Source of the DNA: Desulfobacteraceae bacterium Eth-SRB1
GTDB lineage: Bacteria > Desulfobacterota > Desulfobacteria > Desulfobacterales > ETH-SRB1
Assembly: GCA_004193555.1 (NCBI GenBank)
Contig: RPGP01000029.1
Span: 470,768 to 534,767, forward strand
Length of the DNA: 64,000 nucleotides
Direction of reading: 5' to 3'
Shown: positions 1 to 7,252 of the stretch, piece by piece
Position numbering within the stretch: position 1 is the stretch's first letter
How the letters are laid out: each line of letters begins with the position of its first letter
Notes under the pieces: model-generated
The model's database searches: none
Seen by the model: only the letters and a program-made list of their open reading frames with translations
Told to the model about the DNA's origin: nothing
Made by a program: the position numbers and the translations under genes

Positions 1-882
1 TATAGAACCATAAATATTAAAAGAAACAACAATAACCAGCAGAAAAACAACACCTAAAAAAAAACGGCACTCTGTATCACGCCAGAAAGCAAGCGGCTTT
101 CCCCTGAGCATCTGGTAATGGAGAGAAAAATTTATGCCTGCAAGCAGCATAAAAACAATAATTACAATATCAAAATATACGCTGTTGAAATGAGCGATTG
201 AAGCATTTTTTGTTGAAAATCCCCCTGTGGGCATTGTTGTGAAAGTGTGACACAGGGCTTCATAAAAATCCATCCCTCCTATTAATAAAAGAATTACCTC
301 TGCCGCAGAAATGAGCGCATAAACTTTCCATAACATCATTGCCGTATCCCTTATGCGCGGCTTGAGTTTATCAGGAACAGGGCTGGGCACCTCTGCCTTG
401 AAAAGCTGCATGCCTCCAACGCCTAAAAACGGCAAAATCGCGACCGACAGGACTATGATACCCATCCCGCCAAGCCACTGGATAAAGCTTCGCCAGAAAA
501 GAAGCCCTTTTGATACCCCCTCTATATTAGTTAAAACCGATGCCCCGGTTGTGGTGAATCCTGAAACAGACTCAAAAAAAGCATCTACAAAGGTGCTGAA
601 TTCACTACCAAGATAAAAAGGTAAAGCGCCGAACAGCCCTACGGCCGTCCAGCTAACAGCCACGATTGCTATGCCTTCCCGCTGGCTGATGGATTCCGCT
701 TTCGCGCGCCTGAAACAGAGGTAGAGTAATATACCGGAAATTATCGTAATCCCCATTGACTTTAAAATGGGGAACACGCTTTGATCCTTATAATAAAGAC
801 CGATCAACAGAGGGAATATCATGGTTAATCCAAAAAAAAGGATCAGAATTCCAACGATATTCAGAATATAACGCCAGCGCAT
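1..882 (-). CDS. trkH: Trk-type K+ transporter membrane subunit TrkH (partial, C-terminus beyond window)
   Basis: This is the potassium-translocating membrane subunit of the Trk system. The open frame runs from ATG at 882-880 off the left edge without a stop (294 codons present). The translation is strongly hydrophobic and contains the TrkH/KtrB selectivity-filter-like loop SVSGFTTTGASVL, followed by FIQWLGGMGIIVLSVAILP and, further on, a second filter-like loop TMPTGGFST. The start overlaps the trkA stop by one base (TAATG), so the two are translationally coupled and encode the pore and its cytoplasmic NAD-binding gate. The N-terminus starts directly with a membrane segment after MRWRYILN. 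Only the far C-terminal part is missing. Confidence 0.9.
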   Translation of the reverse strand, partial: MRWRYILNIVGILILFFGLTMIFPLLIGLYYKDQSVFPILKSMGITIISGILLYLCFRRAKAESISQREGIAIVAVSWTAVGLFGALPFYLGSEFSTFVDAFFESVSGFTTTGASVLTNIEGVSKGLLFWRSFIQWLGGMGIIVLSVAILPFLGVGGMQLFKAEVPSPVPDKLKPRIRDTAMMLWKVYALISAAEVILLLIGGMDFYEALCHTFTTMPTGGFSTKNASIAHFNSVYFDIVIIVFMLLAGINFSLHYQMLRGKPLAFWRDTECRFFLGVVFLLVIVVSFNIYGSI

Positions 883-2246
883 TAAAAATACTCCAGTTTC
901 ACCATAAGGATCTTTTCAACCTTGGGGATGGCCTGTCTTCTTGCAAATATTATGATTCTGTCTCCCGGGTTGATTACGCTGTCACCGGAAGGGATAATCA
1001 TATTCTCATCATGTATAATGCCGGCTACTATCGCCCCTTTTGGAAATGATACATCCTTTAACGGCCTGCCCACGATATCCGAAGTTTCAAGTGCCTCAGC
1101 CTCCATAAATTCAGCCTGTTCTCCTTTAATCGATATTGATGAAAGAACCTTGCCACGGCGTATGTGCTGTAAAATCGTGTTTATAGCCGAAAGCCTCGGG
1201 CTGACAACCTGTTCGATGCCGATTGTTGACATCAACGGAAAGTAATTGAATTTACTGATTTTTGTTATTGTTTTTTTCGCCCCCATCTGTTTTGCGAGAA
1301 GTGAAACTAAAATATTTATCTCCTCATCGTTCGTAAGTGTTATAACAACGTCAATATCCTGGATATTTTCCTCATTAAGAAGACTCTGGTTAGAACCATC
1401 TCCTTGCAGAACGACAGCCTTGTCCAGCAGTCCGGCAAGTTCAGTGCACCGGCCCGGTTTTTTTTCAATTATCTTTGTATGGATAGATTTATCCTCCAAC
1501 AGCTTTGCCAGCCTTAACCCAATGCGGCCTCCTCCAATAATAAGAGCACGGCGCACAGGTTCTGAATGTTTATCAAAAACAGCGAGGGTAGCTATCAGTT
1601 TTTCCTCTTCACTGATAAAATATATGAGATCATCAGCCTTCAGCCTGTCAGTTCCCCCTGGAATAATCAGTTTTTCATCACGGATAACCGCGACAATAAG
1701 AGGCCTTTCTGTTTCTGAGATTTGGGAAAGATCGGAAAGACGGATGCCGACAAGCCGAGCTTTTTCGTCTAAACGCACTCCTACAAATTTGATATTGCTA
1801 TCTGCGAACTTTCCAACATCTACTACACCGGGAGTGTTCATAAGTCTGTAAATTGTTTTTACAACTTCGATTTCAGGGTTGATTAATGTGTCGATGTTAG
1901 GCGCATTATCACGAAAATTATCATGATATTGATCAAAGTCAGCATCACGCAACCGTATAATCTTTTTTGTTGATGGAGAGATAAGGTTTGCGACAAGACA
2001 TGCAACCAGGTTTGTTTCATCGCTGTTTGTCACCGCAAGGAGTATCTCGGCCTCTTTGATGCCGGCCTGCTCTAATGATACAGGACTGCTTCCAGATCCA
2101 CATACAACCTGAACATCAAGATTTTCAGACACACGACGGATGGCTTCAGGGTCATTGTCAACTATAACCACATCTTTATTTTCAAGTACCAGACGGCTCG
2201 CTATATGAAAACCGACTTCACCTGAACCAACTATTATGACTCTCAA
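882..2246 (-). CDS. trkA: Trk system potassium uptake protein TrkA
   Basis: This is the cytoplasmic regulatory subunit of Trk K+ uptake, 454 aa, the normal length for a two-module TrkA. Two Rossmann RCK_N domains are visible: VGSGEVGFH at residues 6-14, and IIGGGRIGLRLAK near 236-248. Each is followed by an RCK_C region of about 80 residues (near 150-215 and 370-450). The family binds NAD(H) and ATP and gates TrkH. The ATG at 2246 is followed at once by the nucleotide-binding strand, which supports the start. The gene lies immediately upstream of trkH with a one-base overlap, so they form a two-gene operon. Confidence 0.94.
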   Translation of the reverse strand: MRVIIVGSGEVGFHIASRLVLENKDVVIVDNDPEAIRRVSENLDVQVVCGSGSSPVSLEQAGIKEAEILLAVTNSDETNLVACLVANLISPSTKKIIRLRDADFDQYHDNFRDNAPNIDTLINPEIEVVKTIYRLMNTPGVVDVGKFADSNIKFVGVRLDEKARLVGIRLSDLSQISETERPLIVAVIRDEKLIIPGGTDRLKADDLIYFISEEEKLIATLAVFDKHSEPVRRALIIGGGRIGLRLAKLLEDKSIHTKIIEKKPGRCTELAGLLDKAVVLQGDGSNQSLLNEENIQDIDVVITLTNDEEINILVSLLAKQMGAKKTITKISKFNYFPLMSTIGIEQVVSPRLSAINTILQHIRRGKVLSSISIKGEQAEFMEAEALETSDIVGRPLKDVSFPKGAIVAGIIHDENMIIPSGDSVINPGDRIIIFARRQAIPKVEKILMVKLEYF

Positions 2247-2270
2247 TTAGTAAGCTCCCTTTTGGATTTA

Positions 2271-2425
2271 TGATTGATGATTGATGATTGATGATTGTTT
2301 GGTATGTGAAAGTCTATATCTTTCAATCAATCCGATCTCCGACATCTGACATCCCGCTTCAGCGGGACTGAAAGCCGCTCCTACTCGACCAATTCCCCAA
2401 TCGACAATCATCAATCATCAATCCA
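2271..2425. repeat. Tandem/inverted TGATTGA repeat upstream of trkA
   Basis: Between bioN and trkA there is a run of TGATTGA units (2271-2297). Its inverse, AATCATCAATCATCAATCC, occurs at about 2407-2425. The unit can fold into a long imperfect stem. Part of the interior (GACATCCCGCTTCAGCGGGA) forms its own hairpin. It resembles intergenic dispersed repeats rather than a gene; no ORF of note lies here. Confidence 0.6.
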
Positions 2426-2435
2426 AGGTCAATCC

Positions 2436-3212
2436 TTAATACAGACATCCAAACATGTCAATTGCTGACAGCAGAACGCACAGGCAGAGGACTAAAAAAA
2501 GGGCTATCCAGTCGTTTCTGGTCGCATAAAGTTCTATATTTACACGTTTTTCTGTATAGCACCTTGCTTCCATGGCAACAGCAAGCTTGTCAGCGCTTTC
2601 AAAGGTTCGACGGACAAGAGGAACCGCCAGCTTCATTAATCGATAGACCGGGTTTTTCCTGTTTTCCACTCCCCGCGCCCGCTGCGCATCGGAAGTCTCT
2701 TTTGCCTGTTCAAAAATAACAGGAATAAAACGGATAATCAAACTCATCATAGTTGCAACCCTTTTTCCCGGAATAAACGGAAAAGGGCTCAAAAACCACT
2801 CAACCGCGGCCCTGATCTCTGACAGTCTTGTGGTTGAAACAAATAATAATCCAACCAATACAATCAACAACAACCGCCAGCAAACAAGTATCCCATCATA
2901 CATGCCCTCCCGGGTAATATCTATACCCATAAATTCAATTAATGGGGTGCCGGAAGTGCATAGCGCCCGGGCAGCAAATACAAAGATAAGGAAAATAAAA
3001 AAATAACGAAGCTCCTTTAGGATGGATTTTAAAGGGAAATGAATAATTAATATAGCTGAGAAAAGCGCAAAAGATAACACAGAAAGGGACATAAAATATG
3101 CCTTCATGCCCGCAAGGCTGATAACAGCAATAAATACAAGTTTAAATCGAACATCCTGCTGATGGAGGACAGAAGCCCCCGGACGATAACTAAAAGGTGT
3201 CAGTTCAGCCAT
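2436..3212 (-). CDS. bioN: Energy-coupling factor transporter transmembrane protein (EcfT/BioN type)
   Basis: This is the membrane T-component of an ECF vitamin transporter, 258 aa with about five hydrophobic helices. The typical EcfT coupling region is visible as SDAQRARGVENR (an ARG box) and a second motif SADKLAVAMEARCY. It couples ATP hydrolysis by the neighbouring ATPase to the substrate-binding S-component. The start overlaps the 3' end of the ATPase gene by 13 nt. The presence of bioY and birA just upstream on the same strand makes biotin the likely substrate. The symbol bioN rests on that context, since a generic ecfT serving several S-components cannot be excluded. Confidence 0.82.
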   Translation of the reverse strand: MAELTPFSYRPGASVLHQQDVRFKLVFIAVISLAGMKAYFMSLSVLSFALFSAILIIHFPLKSILKELRYFFIFLIFVFAARALCTSGTPLIEFMGIDITREGMYDGILVCWRLLLIVLVGLLFVSTTRLSEIRAAVEWFLSPFPFIPGKRVATMMSLIIRFIPVIFEQAKETSDAQRARGVENRKNPVYRLMKLAVPLVRRTFESADKLAVAMEARCYTEKRVNIELYATRNDWIALFLVLCLCVLLSAIDMFGCLY

Positions 3213-3949
3213 GAGTCAATCTTCATCCCAAGACGTGAAGCGCACGGCTCTCTTACGCCAAAAGCCTCAACTTTCATAATAATATCTTCAGGCAACCCGT
3301 CCATCACAACCCTGCCGTCCTCCATTATAAGCAGACGATCAGCAAGCGCTATAACCTTTTCCAGATCGTGTGTTGCAACAAGTATTGTATGCCCTGCATT
3401 ATGCAGGCTGAGGACCTGATTTAAAACCTGTTTCGTCCCAGGGTAATCAAGATTTGAAAACGGTTCGTCAAAAACAATAACCCTTGGCTTCATGGCAAGG
3501 ATACCTGCCACCGCAAGTCTTCTCTTCTCTCCGCCGGAAAGCAAATAAGGCCTTTGATCGGCAAAAGCTTCCAGATTCACAGCTCTCAAAGCTTCAGACA
3601 CACGTCTTTTTACCTCGGATTTATCCAGGCAAAGGTTTTCCGGGCCGAACGCCACATCATCATACACTGTTTCACCAACTATCTGGCTGTCGGAATCCTG
3701 AAACACCATACCCACAATCTGCCTTGCTCTTACAATGTTCTCTGATACCGGAACCCCTGCAATCCTGACCATTCCTGTATCAGGCAAAAGAAGCCCGTTT
3801 AAATGCCGCAAAAAAGTTGTCTTGCCGGAACCGTTGCGGCCCGCAATCACAACAAACTCGCCTTCCCGGATCGTAAGATTGATACGGTCTATACCGAGAG
3901 CGCCGTCTGAAAAGCGATGGCTGATATTTTCAATTTCAAGAATATTCAT
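3200..3949 (-). CDS. bioM: Energy-coupling factor ABC ATPase (BioM type)
   Basis: This is a 249-aa ABC ATPase of the cobalt/biotin (CbiO/BioM) type. Walker A is GRNGSGKTT (about residues 38-46). It is followed by the Q-loop MVFQDSDSQIVGETV (typical of CbiO-like proteins), the signature LSGGEKRRLAVAG, Walker B VIVFDEP and the H-loop ATHD. It powers uptake with the T-component BioN (13-nt overlap downstream) and the S-component BioY (118 nt upstream). A single ATPase gene is present, which fits a BioMNY homodimeric ATPase arrangement rather than EcfA1/A2. An inverted repeat lies between it and bioY. Confidence 0.86.
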   Translation of the reverse strand: MNILEIENISHRFSDGALGIDRINLTIREGEFVVIAGRNGSGKTTFLRHLNGLLLPDTGMVRIAGVPVSENIVRARQIVGMVFQDSDSQIVGETVYDDVAFGPENLCLDKSEVKRRVSEALRAVNLEAFADQRPYLLSGGEKRRLAVAGILAMKPRVIVFDEPFSNLDYPGTKQVLNQVLSLHNAGHTILVATHDLEKVIALADRLLIMEDGRVVMDGLPEDIIMKVEAFGVREPCASRLGMKIDSWLN

Positions 3950-3968
3950 TTTTCGTAATAACTTTTTT

Positions 3969-4088
3969 TTGACAGGATTTACGGGATATTCAGGATAATA
4001 ATCATAAACTTAAATTATAAAACTCATTTTTTTGAGTTTGTAAATTTCTGATGAAACAAAATCTTGTTTATCCTGTTATCCTGTCAGA
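3969..4088. repeat. Inverted GACAGGAT... dispersed repeat between bioM and bioY
   Basis: GACAGGATTTACGGGATATT (from 3971) is inversely matched by AAGATAAACAGGATAACAGG-type sequence ending at 4087 (read on + as TTGTTTATCCTGTTATCCTG). The bioY stop and its last residues (DSDRITG) are encoded by the right arm. The repeat has therefore replaced or extended the natural C-terminus, a frequent behaviour of such elements in this window. Confidence 0.6.
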
Positions 4089-4634
4089 ATCTTTTAAGTT
4101 TGCATTTTTTCTTATTATTGGCCGCAAGGTCTTTGCAATCGGCACGGCCGCGGCAATCTTCAGCGCATCACCTGGAATAAAAGGAAACACCCCCACTGTT
4201 AGTGAGTTAGACCAGGTCATACCTGTTAATACCTTAAGCCAGGCAACGCCCAATACATATACGATTATTGAACCGCAACACATTGCGATCACGTTAAAAA
4301 CAGCTTTCCGCCCGGTTTTTTCCGATATAACTCCGATAATATATACAGCCGGCAAATATCCTATAAGATATCCTCCGGTAGGCCCGATTATACGACCCAA
4401 TCCTCCTGTGCCGCCGGAGAATACGGGAAACCCGCAGGCTCCGGCTAAAAGATATATTGCGACACTTGCAAAGCCCCACCTGCTCCCCAATAAAAGACCT
4501 GTCAGAAGTATAAAAAAATTCTGTAGTACAATGGGAACCGGACCTATGGGTATTGATAAATATGCGCCTGCTGCGGTTAAAGCTGCAAGAAGCGAGGCAT
4601 ATGCGGTCATATGGATTTGTGTTGATGAATTCAT
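4068..4634 (-). CDS. bioY: Biotin transporter substrate-binding S-component BioY
   Basis: This is the biotin-specific integral membrane S-component, 188 aa, with six predicted hydrophobic stretches. BioY hallmarks are visible: GAYLSIPIGPVPIVLQNFFI near the N-terminus, GLLLGSRWGFASVAIYLLAG, and FSGGTGGLGRIIGPTGGYL. I start at ATG 4634 (MNSSTQIHMTAYASL). The in-frame extension to 4715 translates an intergenic repeat (the FICVNLWLNSF-type peptide) and is not expected to be real. The gene sits between birA and bioM/bioN on the same strand. The C-terminal seven residues derive from a repeat arm. Confidence 0.88.
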   Translation of the reverse strand: MNSSTQIHMTAYASLLAALTAAGAYLSIPIGPVPIVLQNFFILLTGLLLGSRWGFASVAIYLLAGACGFPVFSGGTGGLGRIIGPTGGYLIGYLPAVYIIGVISEKTGRKAVFNVIAMCCGSIIVYVLGVAWLKVLTGMTWSNSLTVGVFPFIPGDALKIAAAVPIAKTLRPIIRKNANLKDSDRITG

Positions 4635-4655
4635 TTTTAATATTTTATGCTTGAA

Positions 4656-4907
4656 ACTATTCAGCCACAGATTTACACAGATGAACGCAGATAGGTTTAA
4701 ATACAAAGAAACCACAGTACATTAAGAATTGTATAATCCTGGTGACTTTATGAGACCTTTGAATTTTACCCAAAATAGCCTAAATGGTCATTCCCGTTTT
4801 TTTTTCGGGAATGACACGAAGAGGGCATCTTTTCAAAGGTGTCTCTGTAAACTATTACAATAAAAGAAATATCAGTGATGATCAGCGTAGATCTGTGGCT
4901 GAATAGT
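4656..4907. repeat. MITE-like element with perfect 17-bp terminal inverted repeats
   Basis: The left end ACTATTCAGCCACAGAT (4656-4672) and right end ATCTGTGGCTGAATAGT (4891-4907) are perfect inverse complements and bound about 250 bp with no gene. Inside is a further hairpin GTCATTCCCG / CGGGAATGAC (4787-4796 and 4806-4815) around a T-run loop, which could also act as a terminator after birA. The left 55 bp recurs at 18049-18104. Confidence 0.65.
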
Positions 4908-4933
4908 TACTTGTGCGTTTGGTGATATTATTC

Positions 4934-5854
4934 CTATATATGGAAACAATCACCATATAGCACCTTTTTCGTTGATCCGTCAGCTAATTCCAATATCAGG
5001 GCGCCGTTTTCATCCATGTCAATGGCGATCCCTTCTAATATCTCACGAACTGTTACAATTTTAACATATCGATTAAGAGTAACCGTATGTTTTTTCCATT
5101 CCCGGATTATATTATCCAGCGCCTTGCCGTTAATACAGTTTTCGAAATTATCCAGAAAAGCTGAAAGCAGCCTTTTCCTTGATATTTCGCTTCCTGATAA
5201 CTGCTTTAACGAAACCGCCTTTGGTTCGTCATCCGTGGGATCATTATTGACATTTATCCCAAGGCCTACATTAATAAAGGAAACAATATCCGCCTCTGCT
5301 TCTATTTCAGAAAGTATTCCTGATACCTTCCTGCCGTCAACCAGGATATCGTTTGGCCACTTGACCCTGGCATCGATATCAAACATATTATTTAAGGTTT
5401 GGGCAAGAATAAGGGAAGCCGCAAAATTCACCCTTAAACTTAAAACAGGAGATATTTGCGGCCTGAGTATAATGGTAAAGTATAGCCCCCCTTGTGAAGA
5501 AAGCCATAACCTTTTTAAACGCCCCCTGCCCCTGTTTTGACATCCTGCAATTACTACAGTAAAATGAGGACAACCCTTCCTTGCAAGATCCCTGGCAATA
5601 TCCATTGTTGAAGTAACTTCAGGGAAAAAATGAATTTTTTTTTCTCTGGCCGGAAATTCCCAGGGAAAAAGAGCGTCAGGAGAGCTTATAAGCTGATATC
5701 CTTTAGATGATGCATCAATATTATAACCAGATTCCTGGAGCTTCCGCAGGTGCTTCCAGATAGAAACCCTTGAAATACCCAGTTCAGAGCTGATCGCTTC
5801 ACCTGAAATAACCCCCTGCCCTGCTTTTAATATTTTAAGTATCTTACCTTTCAT
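4934..5854 (-). CDS. birA: Bifunctional biotin operon repressor / biotin-[acetyl-CoA-carboxylase] ligase BirA
   Basis: This 306-aa enzyme makes biotinoyl-5'-AMP and attaches biotin to carboxyl-carrier lysines. The N-terminal 60 residues form a winged helix (ISGEAISSELGISRVSIWKH), so this is the group II form that can also repress biotin genes. The catalytic domain shows FFPEVTSTMDIA, the biotin/AMP loop GRGRLKRLW, SSQGGLYFTIIL, and KWPNDILVDGRKVSGILSE; a short C-terminal SH3-like domain follows. It lies upstream of bioY, bioM and bioN on the same strand. That pairs ligation with uptake and makes autorepression of the cluster plausible, although no operator was identified. Confidence 0.93.
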   Translation of the reverse strand: MKGKILKILKAGQGVISGEAISSELGISRVSIWKHLRKLQESGYNIDASSKGYQLISSPDALFPWEFPAREKKIHFFPEVTSTMDIARDLARKGCPHFTVVIAGCQNRGRGRLKRLWLSSQGGLYFTIILRPQISPVLSLRVNFAASLILAQTLNNMFDIDARVKWPNDILVDGRKVSGILSEIEAEADIVSFINVGLGINVNNDPTDDEPKAVSLKQLSGSEISRKRLLSAFLDNFENCINGKALDNIIREWKKHTVTLNRYVKIVTVREILEGIAIDMDENGALILELADGSTKKVLYGDCFHI

Positions 5855-5870
5855 TTATTATGTCCTGAAA

Positions 5871-6164
5871 AACCTGGTCCTTTGGGCCAGGTCAGAGATA
5901 GATGGCTTTGCCTTGAATTTTTGTGTCTAAAATCACAAATTACAAGCGCCAAATCTCAAATAAATCTCAAATTCCAATATTCAATGACCAAAACCCTCCA
6001 GGACTACGCTATGGCGTGGTTTGGATTTTCGAATTTCGGTCATTGGAAATTGTTTGTAATTTGCAATTTGATATTTGGGATTTCGATAAATCAATGAACT
6101 GCCAACAAAGCAAATCCCCTCTGGGGTTAGCCAAAGCCTGGTCCTTTGGGCCAGGATTCTTTAC
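5871..6164 (+). ncRNA. Structured repeat/RNA-like element, copy A
   Basis: The ends are nearly identical to those of the element at 45171-45482. The 5' unit contains CCTGGTCCTTTGGGCCAGG (5873-5891) then TCAGAGATAGATGGC. The 3' unit has GCAAATCCCCTCTGGGG, CCAAAGCC and again CCTGGTCCTTTGGGCCAGG (6137-6155), closing with CTTTACT. Each terminal unit folds into a hairpin by itself, and the two can also pair with each other. The middle (about 5915-6085) holds a different palindromic repeat from that in copy B. The GCAAA-hairpin-CAAAGCC order recalls the c-di-GMP-I (GEMM) aptamer, but other conserved GEMM bases are absent or out of order, so this is only a guess. No gene follows closely; hsp20 starts 400 nt later. 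Confidence 0.35.
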
Positions 6165-6361
6165 TTTCCGGTCGATAAATCATTCTCGTTAGCCTGATAG
6201 TTTGTCAAGGTTAACGAAGTGGGTATTATTTGTCAATCCTGTTTATACTAAATTGAGCGATCGGCCATTATCTTTTAGCTATTAGTCAAACCATATCAAT
6301 CGCTGGTAACCACCTGAAATAATAAGAGCTAACCACTAAACGCTAAGAGCTAATCGCTTAT

Positions 6362-6389
6362 CTTGGTTTATAACTATGAAACCCCATAA
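6362..6389 (+). promoter_or_regulatory. Candidate heat-shock (sigma-32-like) promoter of hsp20
   Basis: CTTGGTT (6362-6368), a 13-nt spacer and CCCCATAA (6382-6389) approximate the sigma-32 pattern CTTGAA-N13-CCCCATNT. It lies about 180 nt upstream of the hsp20 start. A sigma-70-like TTGACA at 6433-6438 with a weak -10 (TTAAAT) is an alternative. The stretch 6190-6360 otherwise holds only AGCTAA-rich short repeats. Confidence 0.35.
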
Positions 6390-6571
6390 TTGATGCTTTG
6401 ACATCTTGTAACCGTTACGAAATCTTTTTTGCTTGACAGAACATTTTGCATGATTAAATTTTGAACAGGAGCAAAGGCAAAAAGTTTAACGCTGTGATAT
6501 TATATCATATAATGCCACAGAACATCTTCTGCCATCTGTAATTAAAAAAATTATTTAAAGGAGGTAATATT

Positions 6572-7021
6572 ATGACTATTGTAAGATGGGACCCTTTTAG
6601 AAATGTATCAACTTTACAGGATCGTATAAACCGTATGTTTGATGAAGCATTTACGCGTTCAAAAAAGTTTGATGATGATGCGAGTATGGGAGCATGGAGG
6701 CCGGACGTAGACATCTATGATACTGACGATGCTCTAATTGTTAAAGCAGAGCTGGCCGGAGTGCCCAAAGAAAATGTTACTGTTGATGTTAAGGACAACA
6801 TATTGACAATCAAGGGGGAAAGATCTGTTGATAATGAGGTTAAGGAAGAAAATTACTATAGAAGGGAAAGAAGTTTTGGTTCATTTCAAAGATCCTTTAC
6901 GCTTCCGGCAGCGATAAATCCAGATGATATTAAAGCCGTTTATAAAGACGGTATCCTTGAAATAGAAATTCCAAAGCCGGAAGAAAAGAAACCAAAACAG
7001 GTGGCCATAGATGTAAAATAA
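6572..7021 (+). CDS. Small heat shock protein, Hsp20/alpha-crystallin family
   Basis: This ATP-independent holdase chaperone is 149 aa, a standard bacterial sHSP length. The N-terminal arm has RWDPFRNVSTLQDRINRMFD. The alpha-crystallin domain spans about 45-140, with DIYDTDDALIVKAELAGVPKEN-type beta strands and the closing A-x-x-x-n-G-x-L pattern (AVYKDGILEIEIPK). A C-terminal extension ends in QVAIDVK. The ribosome-binding site AAAGGAGG lies at 6557-6564, eight bases upstream of the ATG. It is monocistronic, and a heat-shock-like promoter is proposed upstream. Confidence 0.95.
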   Translation: MTIVRWDPFRNVSTLQDRINRMFDEAFTRSKKFDDDASMGAWRPDVDIYDTDDALIVKAELAGVPKENVTVDVKDNILTIKGERSVDNEVKEENYYRRERSFGSFQRSFTLPAAINPDDIKAVYKDGILEIEIPKPEEKKPKQVAIDVK

Positions 7022-7077
7022 TTTTTTGTAAAAGCCCGCCACAGAATGGCACGGAGTTTCACTGAAAATTGCAACCC

Positions 7078-7228
7078 AAGTTGAGTGATTTTTGGGGAAG
7101 AAATGTGCTGAGATCTTGATGCATAAGGATTTGCGAAAACCGCAGGTCCGCCTGAGGCGGATCGAGGTTTTTCGCGAATCCTTAATGCGCAAAAAATCGG
7201 TGCAGATCGAGCCAAAAATCGCTTAATT
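7078..7228. repeat. Long imperfect palindrome between hsp20 and the next gene
   Basis: The outer arms AAGTTGAGTGATTTTTGG (7078-7095) and CCAAAAATCGCTTAATTT (7212-7229) enclose a core hairpin. The core reads AAGGATTTGCGAAA...TTTCGCGAATCCTT, with GTCCGCCTGAGGCGGAT at the tip. The whole about 150 nt can fold into one stem. This is probably a dispersed repeat, and could terminate hsp20 transcription. Confidence 0.6.
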
Positions 7229-7252
7229 TAGGTGTACCAATGAGGAAAATGC

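Noticed and set aside
756..1049. Plus-strand frame of 97 codons over the trkH/trkA junction
   Set aside because: It is antisense to two well-supported genes and has no family features.
4635..4715. 27-residue N-terminal extension of BioY
   Set aside because: The extension is the translation of a dispersed repeat that recurs at 18049, and the family starts near the internal Met used here.
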